From: Lederbergia galactosidilytica
GTDB lineage: Bacteria; Bacillota; Bacilli; Bacillales; Bacillaceae_C
DNA length: 64,000 nucleotides
Direction of reading: 5' to 3'
Assembly (NCBI RefSeq): GCF_017873565.1
Contig: NZ_JAGGKH010000004.1
Coordinates: forward strand, 1-64,000
Below are positions 58,988 to 64,000 of this stretch, in pieces. The notes under the pieces are model-generated. The model was not told the DNA's origin, did no database searches, and saw only the letters and a program-made list of their open reading frames with translations. Each line of letters opens with the position of its first letter. Within the stretch, counting starts at the first letter, position 1. Position numbers and translations under genes: made by a program.

Positions 58988-61087
58988 TTAGTTGTGGCTC
59001 ACTTCCAAATGAAGTATTACCTGTTGATCCATTATTTGCACTCGTATATTTGTTATACCAACCGATCTAGCTTCTATTTGACCATATAAGTCAACCTCTG
59101 CTATCTCACCATGATCTGAAATCCATTTTTTGGGAATAGCTGAGTACTTCCCTAAATTCGTCCCTGTTCCTTCAGGCGACAACATCAATTGCGGTCTTAC
59201 CTTTTCCCCAACACGCAAATGCAATCTTCCATTTTTCACTCTTTCATGAATCAAATAGATAGATTGTCTATAAGGAATAAATTGATATTCCATTGTTGCA
59301 TCCTGATGAATTATGAGAAGTCCTTGTCCTAGAATATTGCCCTTTTCAGGTCCAACATACCCCTTTGCTGCGCTGTTCCCTGTAATAATATAATCTATTC
59401 CAGCTAGTTCCCATTGCCGCAGAACATGAAGATGTCCAAATAGAACCTTAATAGCAACAGATGGGTGCTTCTCCTTATAACATTTTAAAATTCGCTCCAA
59501 TTCCCTAGCATCTTTTTGCTCCATCTGATGAGCAGTTCCGAAATCATCTCTTGTTGGAACATGGGTTATAATGACTACATTCTTATTTTGCTGTTCGGCC
59601 AATATCCTTTGTAAGTAATGAAATTGTGTTGAATCCGAAGCTGTGATGCTTTGGTCAATAGCCGAATTTAAAAATACAAACATAGTTTCTCCATTCACAA
59701 AATGATACGTTGGAGAACCGAACATTCCCCTATACAAATTTAAATCACCTTGGAATGCTTCATGGTTACCGGGAGTCATGAAAATAGGAATCTTCCTCCC
59801 CATGTTTGAAAAAATGATCGGTAATTTCTCATATTCCGCTTGCAATGCCTGATCTACCATATCGCCCATTTGGATAATAAAATCAGGTTTTCTTCTCGCA
59901 CTTAACTGAAAAGCTCTCATTCCACAGTCAAAAGAATGAGTGTCAGGGATAATCAGAATTTCCTGTTTCCCTATAGGTTCAGGCAAGGCTTGAATCTGAA
60001 ACTTTCTTAGTTGCGCTATTTGATTACCCGCATAATCCTTTGCAGTTATTTCCAGTATATGTGTACCATTTTCCAATTTCCGTATAGGCAACGCATAACC
60101 CCAGCCAGTGTCCGCATCAAAGTAAACTTCTAATCCCTCTTCATTTAGTAAGACTTCAATAGTACCTGGGTCCACCCCCGACTTTTGATCACTTAAGTGA
60201 AAAGTAATCCGTGGCGTTTGTGTTCTTTCCACTACCGTTTCTACTGGCGTAATCTGTGAAAGAAGGGGAGGATCTAGGTCAGGACTCAAATCAATCCGAT
60301 AGGTTTGATTTACACAGGGAATAGAGAGGTTCCCAGCATGGTCCCTTGCTTCTGCATAAACATGATAATAACCTGCCTTTAACCTTTGGAAGGAATATGT
60401 AATTTCTTGATTTTCCGAATCATATGTAAAATCTACCTGTTTATTATTCACTTTTACTTTAATTGAGTGTGGGTCTACTCCTGTTTGCATATCGACTACT
60501 TTCGTTGAAAAAATAAAATGGTTTCTGTAAATCACGGGTGTTACCGGTTGAATATTGCGAAATTCAGGTCCACTAAGATCTTCTAAATCTTCATAAACGA
60601 AACGAAGATGATCCAAATAAAAACAACCTGTATAATCCCGATTACCTTGGAGTTCTTTGTTTTGCTCTACTGCATAGATTTGTTCAAGTCGTAAAGGTAA
60701 GACCCAGTTTGGATCAATAGGTGTATCAATGTATTTCCAGCCTCGCCAATTTATATTTCCACTCGTTAGGTTTACCCATTTTCGCTCTCCATGCCCATCT
60801 AGCAATGTCGCACGTAACCACGGCGAATGTCCATCCCCATACACCCATAATCCTAATTTTTCCGGCATTCTTTCCGTGATAAAGTCCTCTTTAAAACGAA
60901 TATACATTGCTCCATTTCCTGATTTCCAACCACCGAAATGGTAAAAAAGCTTTAAACTAAATTGGCCAAATTTAGCCTGTTCCTTACTTAAGGATAGATC
61001 ATAGCTCGAGACAAATTGATGGTTCGTTAAATAACGGGATTGATCTCTATGTTCGAAGTCATCCAGTATTTTTTCCTTTTCATCCAA
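58988..61087 (-). CDS. Metallophosphatase with carbohydrate-binding-like and Ig-like modules
   Basis: This protein of about 700 residues starts with the WVYGD beta-sandwich module also found in both NAGPA proteins (LGLWVYGDGHSPWLRATLLDG). Two Ig-like repeats follow (DMQTGVDPHSIKV, DQKSGVDPGTIEVLL), then a calcineurin-like phosphoesterase at about 385-620. Its motifs are PDTHSFDCG, QMGDMVDQAL, TPGNHEAFQG, ITHVPTRDDFG and FGHLHVL. A C-terminal Ig-like segment ends the protein. I favour a TTG start at 61087 with GGAG upstream; the frame is open to an ATG at 61189 that adds 34 hydrophobic residues. I recall that B. subtilis YvnB joins NAGPA and phosphatase modules in one protein, so this may be a separated half. 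Confidence 0.78.
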   Translation of the reverse strand: MDEKEKILDDFEHRDQSRYLTNHQFVSSYDLSLSKEQAKFGQFSLKLFYHFGGWKSGNGAMYIRFKEDFITERMPEKLGLWVYGDGHSPWLRATLLDGHGERKWVNLTSGNINWRGWKYIDTPIDPNWVLPLRLEQIYAVEQNKELQGNRDYTGCFYLDHLRFVYEDLEDLSGPEFRNIQPVTPVIYRNHFIFSTKVVDMQTGVDPHSIKVKVNNKQVDFTYDSENQEITYSFQRLKAGYYHVYAEARDHAGNLSIPCVNQTYRIDLSPDLDPPLLSQITPVETVVERTQTPRITFHLSDQKSGVDPGTIEVLLNEEGLEVYFDADTGWGYALPIRKLENGTHILEITAKDYAGNQIAQLRKFQIQALPEPIGKQEILIIPDTHSFDCGMRAFQLSARRKPDFIIQMGDMVDQALQAEYEKLPIIFSNMGRKIPIFMTPGNHEAFQGDLNLYRGMFGSPTYHFVNGETMFVFLNSAIDQSITASDSTQFHYLQRILAEQQNKNVVIITHVPTRDDFGTAHQMEQKDARELERILKCYKEKHPSVAIKVLFGHLHVLRQWELAGIDYIITGNSAAKGYVGPEKGNILGQGLLIIHQDATMEYQFIPYRQSIYLIHERVKNGRLHLRVGEKVRPQLMLSPEGTGTNLGKYSAIPKKWISDHGEIAEVDLYGQIEARSVGITNIRVQIMDQQVILHLEVSHN

Positions 61088-61299
61088 CTGTATCTCACTC
61101 CATTTTACAAAAAGATTTAGCACAAAAATTAAATCATTACAGTATTTTCCAGAAAATACAACTACTAAGATTAGTTCAAATTTTAACATATTCTTTATTG
61201 TTATTTTTCAAACTGGAATAATATTTCAAGAGCCAACTTATGAACAACACGAATAAAAATAGATATCTAAGTAAAAATAATGCCAAAGGAGTTGAGAAT

Positions 61300-61755
61300 A
61301 TGGACCATTTAAAGGCGATTACCATTAAATTTTTGGCTAGCCTAGCCCTCCTATATATGATTTTAGGGATGTTATATGGAATGTCTTTCGGCAATGTGTT
61401 TCTCATTACCTTAACACTGGGAGTAGTATCTTATCTTATTGGGGATTTGTTCATTTTGCGTAGAACAAATAACAGTATTGCAACTGCAGCTGATTTCGGT
61501 CTATCCTTGTTTGTCATATGGATCATGAGTATGGCCCTCACCACTGGTGACAATTTATTCATGATGTCTCTCATAGCAGCTGTAGGCATTACCATCTTTG
61601 AATACTTTTTCCATAAACTAATGGCTACTGAAGTAATGGGGAATGATGAAACGGATAAAGATTTTTCTCCAAGAACTATGCAATATCAAACAGAGGCCGC
61701 GGAAGAGCTTAATGACTTAGATGAAGATGACCGCGATAGTGAAAAAAGGCAATAA
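61300..61755 (+). CDS. YndM-like membrane protein (DUF2512)
   Basis: This 151-residue protein has four predicted membrane helices (about residues 8-24, 28-50, 62-80 and 85-105) and an acidic cytoplasmic tail (NDLDEDDRDSEKRQ). The order ITIKFLASLALLYMILG and YLIGDLFILRRTNN is the DUF2512 pattern of B. subtilis YndM. The function is unknown. I chose ATG at 61300 because AAAGGAG lies about 8 bases upstream; an upstream ATG at 61240 lacks a site. It is divergent from the metallophosphatase and convergent with the ectoine operon. Confidence 0.8.
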   Translation: MDHLKAITIKFLASLALLYMILGMLYGMSFGNVFLITLTLGVVSYLIGDLFILRRTNNSIATAADFGLSLFVIWIMSMALTTGDNLFMMSLIAAVGITIFEYFFHKLMATEVMGNDETDKDFSPRTMQYQTEAAEELNDLDEDDRDSEKRQ

Positions 61756-61762
61756 CATGATG

Positions 61763-61845
61763 GAGGCTGGGACCATAACTAAAAGGTTTAACTCTAAGGA
61801 CGAACAATACAAAACCTTAGGTGAAAACATTTTTATCCCAGCCTC
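61763..61845. repeat. Intergenic repeat with GAGGCTGGGA inverted ends (copy 3, short, inverted orientation)
   Basis: It begins GAGGCTGGGACCATAACTAAAAG and ends GTGAAAACATTTTTATCCCAGCCTC. The left end here matches the right end of copies 1 and 2, so the element is in the opposite orientation. The inner phrase GACGAACAAT is shared with the partial copy at 44868. At 83 bp it is the shortest complete copy. It folds into one hairpin between the convergent yndM-like and ectC genes and could terminate both. Confidence 0.85.
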
Positions 61846-61851
61846 AATGAT

Positions 61852-62247
61852 TTAGGCGTTTATTTCTTCTGGTTGCGGATAAGCTCCTTCTTCATCATGT
61901 GTTTCTCTCCCCGAGCAAGGCGGATTAAAGACACATACCATTCTCATATCAGTTTTTGCCCGTAAATTATGTTTTTCATGACCATCCAGCGCATACATTG
62001 TTCCCGCTGTAATTTGATATGTTTTTCCGTTTGTTACATCTTCTATTTCCCCTTCACCTTCTATACAATAAACAGCTTCCTGATGATATTTATACCAAAA
62101 AGTTGATTCTGTGCCAGCACGGATAATTGTGTCATGAAGAGAAAAGCCCATTCCATCTTTTTTTAATAAAAATCGTCTACTTTCCCAATTTACATCATCA
62201 ATATGATCTTCCGTATTTTTAATGCTCTCTAAAGATTTAACTATCAT
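61852..62247 (-). CDS. ectC: L-ectoine synthase
   Basis: This 131-residue cupin protein catalyses ring closure of N-gamma-acetyl-diaminobutyrate to ectoine. The cupin core shows WYKYHQEAVYCIEGEGEIED and ITAGTMYALDGHEKHNLRA, with the metal-binding Glu, Tyr and His. The C-terminus CVFNPPCSGRETHDEEGAYP is the ectoine synthase signature. I chose ATG at 62247 with AGGAGG 10 bases upstream; the longer frame adds 10 residues. It ends the ectA-ectB-ectC operon. Ectoine is the main compatible solute of salt-tolerant Bacillaceae. Confidence 0.95.
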   Translation of the reverse strand: MIVKSLESIKNTEDHIDDVNWESRRFLLKKDGMGFSLHDTIIRAGTESTFWYKYHQEAVYCIEGEGEIEDVTNGKTYQITAGTMYALDGHEKHNLRAKTDMRMVCVFNPPCSGRETHDEEGAYPQPEEINA

Positions 62248-62261
62248 ATTCCTTATTCCTC

Positions 62262-63542
62262 CTATTTTTGTATACACATTTTAATACTATCTTCAATGAT
62301 CGCTAACCCTGTATCTAATGCATTATGTGTAATTGTCAGGGGAGGCATAATTTTAAAAACCTCACTATCTGGTCCGGCCGTTTCCATGATTAGCCCTCTT
62401 TCAAAGGCTTGTTCACAAATTTTTTCTGCTAAACCCTCTTCCTTGCAAGCAATCCCACGCATTAATCCGCGTCCACGAGTTTCCCCTTGTAATTGCGGAT
62501 ATTCTCTTACTAGTTGATCTAAGAATTCTCCTACTTTTAGGCCTTTTTCCTCCACTTCCCCACTGAGGTTATCATCCTTCCAATATTCCAATGCCTCTGT
62601 TGCTGTAATAAAAGCGAGGTTATGACCACGAAATGTGCCATTATGTTCACCTGGATCCCATACATCGTACTCTGGCTTTAATAAAGTGATCGCCATGGGT
62701 ATCCCATATCCACTAATGGACTTAGACATACAAACAATATCTGGCTCAATCCCAGCCGGCTCAAAACTGAAAAATGTTCCTGTTCTCCCACAACCAGCCT
62801 GCACATCATCAATAATCAACAGAATTTCCCAGCGATTACAAATATCCGCCAATCGTTTTAACCATGCTTCTTCTGCAACATTAATTCCGCCTTCCCCTTG
62901 GACAGTTTCAACGATAATCCCAGCAGGAAGCGCTACACCACTTCCATTATCCTCTAGAAAGCGCTCTAAATAATCGAGTGTATCTACATTTGTTCCTAAA
63001 AATTTGTCAAAGGGCATTGAAACACTATTTTGCAAGGGAACCCCTGCTCCATGTCGTTTAAAGGAGTTTCCAGTAATGGATAAAGATCCTAGAGTCATAC
63101 CGTGAAAGGCATTCGTAAAACTAATAATGGAGTCCCGCCCAGTTACTTTCCTTGCTAGCTTCAAAGCACTTTCTACCGTATTAGTACCAGTAGGTCCTGG
63201 AAACATCACTTTATAGTTAAGATTGCGTGGCTCAAGAATCACTTCATGAAATTTAGTTAAAAAGTTGGCTTTTGCTTTTGTTCCCATATCTAAGCTATGG
63301 CTAATCCCATCTTCCGCAATATAACGTAAGAGTTGTTCCTTTAACAATGGTGGATTATGACCGTAATTCAACGCCCCAGCTCCTGCAAAAAAGTCAATGT
63401 ACTCCTTCCCATCCTGATCCCATAAGGAATGACCTTTCGACTTCTCAAACGTAACAGGGAAACTCCGAATATAACTGCGCACTTCAGATTCTAATTCCTC
63501 AAATACCTTTAATGTTGAATCCAATTCTTTAATAGTTGACAT
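62262..63542 (-). CDS. ectB: Diaminobutyrate-2-oxoglutarate transaminase
   Basis: This 426-residue class III aminotransferase makes L-2,4-diaminobutyrate from aspartate semialdehyde and glutamate, the first step of ectoine synthesis. Family parts are [33 protein letters not shown] with the PLP phosphate site, [30 protein letters not shown], and the PLP lysine in [16 protein letters not shown] (about residue 270). I chose ATG at 63542 because AAAGG lies about 9 bases upstream; the ATG at 63560 precedes that site. It lies 14 bases before ectC and about 71 bases after ectA. Confidence 0.95.
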   Translation of the reverse strand: MSTIKELDSTLKVFEELESEVRSYIRSFPVTFEKSKGHSLWDQDGKEYIDFFAGAGALNYGHNPPLLKEQLLRYIAEDGISHSLDMGTKAKANFLTKFHEVILEPRNLNYKVMFPGPTGTNTVESALKLARKVTGRDSIISFTNAFHGMTLGSLSITGNSFKRHGAGVPLQNSVSMPFDKFLGTNVDTLDYLERFLEDNGSGVALPAGIIVETVQGEGGINVAEEAWLKRLADICNRWEILLIIDDVQAGCGRTGTFFSFEPAGIEPDIVCMSKSISGYGIPMAITLLKPEYDVWDPGEHNGTFRGHNLAFITATEALEYWKDDNLSGEVEEKGLKVGEFLDQLVREYPQLQGETRGRGLMRGIACKEEGLAEKICEQAFERGLIMETAGPDSEVFKIMPPLTITHNALDTGLAIIEDSIKMCIQK

Positions 63543-63613
63543 TGGCACACAACCTTTCATATTTTTCCTATTTGTTTAATTGGTTTTAGAGACGCACTGT
63601 TCTACTACTTTAC

Positions 63614-64000
63614 TTAAAATGGACCAATCTGATATTGTTGCTCAGCTTCATGTCCGGGTTCCGGAAAGAGATCCGCTGAGAAATAATTTGTAACCTGAAC
63701 AGAACAATTTAAATCTCGAGCTAAGCCTTTAAATAATGACTGTGAAGCATAATTGGATGGAGCTATTGTCGTCTGCAAATAGTGAATGTTTTCACATGCT
63801 TTTCGACCTAACAACTCTTGCAAGAGTTTTTTACCCAATCCTTTTCCACGAATAGACGCATCAACAGCAATCTGCCAAACAAAAAGAGTATCAACAGACT
63901 GAGGAGATCGGAAAGCGGACACGAAGCCGATGATTCGCTGATTTTGGACAGCGACTACACAAGTATCCGGAAAAATGTCACACAGTAAGAGATAAGTATA
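63614..64000 (-). CDS. ectA: L-2,4-diaminobutyrate acetyltransferase, cut by the window edge
   Basis: This GNAT-family acetyltransferase is seen from its C-terminus back to the window edge, 128 residues, so the start is outside. The acetyl-CoA loop is VDASIRGKGLGKKLLQELL and the C-terminal half carries YLQTTIAPSNYASQSLFKGLARDL, then FSADLFPEPGHEAE, all typical of EctA. Upstream, FPDTCVVAVQNQRIIGFVSAFR continues the family pattern, so the frame is clearly open to 64000. It transfers acetyl to diaminobutyrate. Gene order ectA-ectB-ectC is the usual one. Confidence 0.93.
   Translation of the reverse strand, partial: YTYLLLCDIFPDTCVVAVQNQRIIGFVSAFRSPQSVDTLFVWQIAVDASIRGKGLGKKLLQELLGRKACENIHYLQTTIAPSNYASQSLFKGLARDLNCSVQVTNYFSADLFPEPGHEAEQQYQIGPF

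Noticed and set aside
61088-61299. Divergent region read as a longer N-terminus of the metallophosphatase
   Set aside because: The added residues (from 61189) show no family similarity and the upstream ATG has a poor ribosome site; kept only as an alternative start.
1-64000. CRISPR array, tRNA, rRNA or prophage genes
   Set aside because: No regularly spaced identical repeats of CRISPR type, no tRNA cloverleaf or rRNA sequence, and no phage structural gene were noticed anywhere in the window.

Overview
This window looks like part of the chromosome of a low-GC, endospore-forming, salt-tolerant Bacillaceae bacterium. Three things point that way. A small acid-soluble spore protein gene (sspP) lies at 25348-25470. 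A SigY-type ECF sigma operon has the same gene order as in Bacillus subtilis. Osmoprotection genes include an OpuC-type importer and an ectoine operon cut by the right edge. No rRNA, tRNA, CRISPR array, prophage or plasmid function was seen. Family calls come from motifs and recalled homologs; no search was run.

Left part (1-8.7 kb): a sialidase and N-acetylneuraminate lyase pair faces two FadR-type GntR regulators. Three TGGT-N3-ACCA palindromes and a catabolite-repression-like site lie in the control regions. A small membrane protein, a Na/Pi cotransporter with Pho-box-like repeats, a flavin oxidoreductase and a PAP2 phosphatase follow. A 21-bp tandem repeat closes the section.

Central island (8.7-32.5 kb): this is mainly minus-strand and looks like uptake and breakdown of a phosphate-containing glycan. 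It holds two phosphodiester glycosidase (NAGPA-type) proteins, an LplABC-like importer with two tandem binding lipoproteins, an EEP-family hydrolase, two HAD phosphatases, a glycerophosphodiesterase, MgtC, CutC, a ROK kinase, an FAD oxidoreductase, a DUF4127 gene broken by one in-frame stop, an RpiR regulator and an SGNH hydrolase. Two promoters in the island carry the same 13-bp palindrome. A third protein with the same accessory domain, a metallophosphatase, sits far away at 59-61 kb.

Right part (32.5-64 kb): an OpuC-like importer, an aldo/keto reductase, a membrane-anchored Mrr-like nuclease, a DUF915 hydrolase, a purine-riboswitch-controlled purine permease and adenine deaminase, an MFS exporter, the sigY-yxlCDEFG operon, an IS1182-type transposase remnant, a methionine section (MtnE- and MtnU-like enzymes, SAM riboswitch, metNIQ, Fe-type dehydrogenase), a nitroreductase, an M20 amidohydrolase with DUF3100-type membrane proteins, the metallophosphatase, a YndM-like protein and ectA-ectB-ectC. 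Intergenic repeats with GAGGCTGGGA ends occur at four places.
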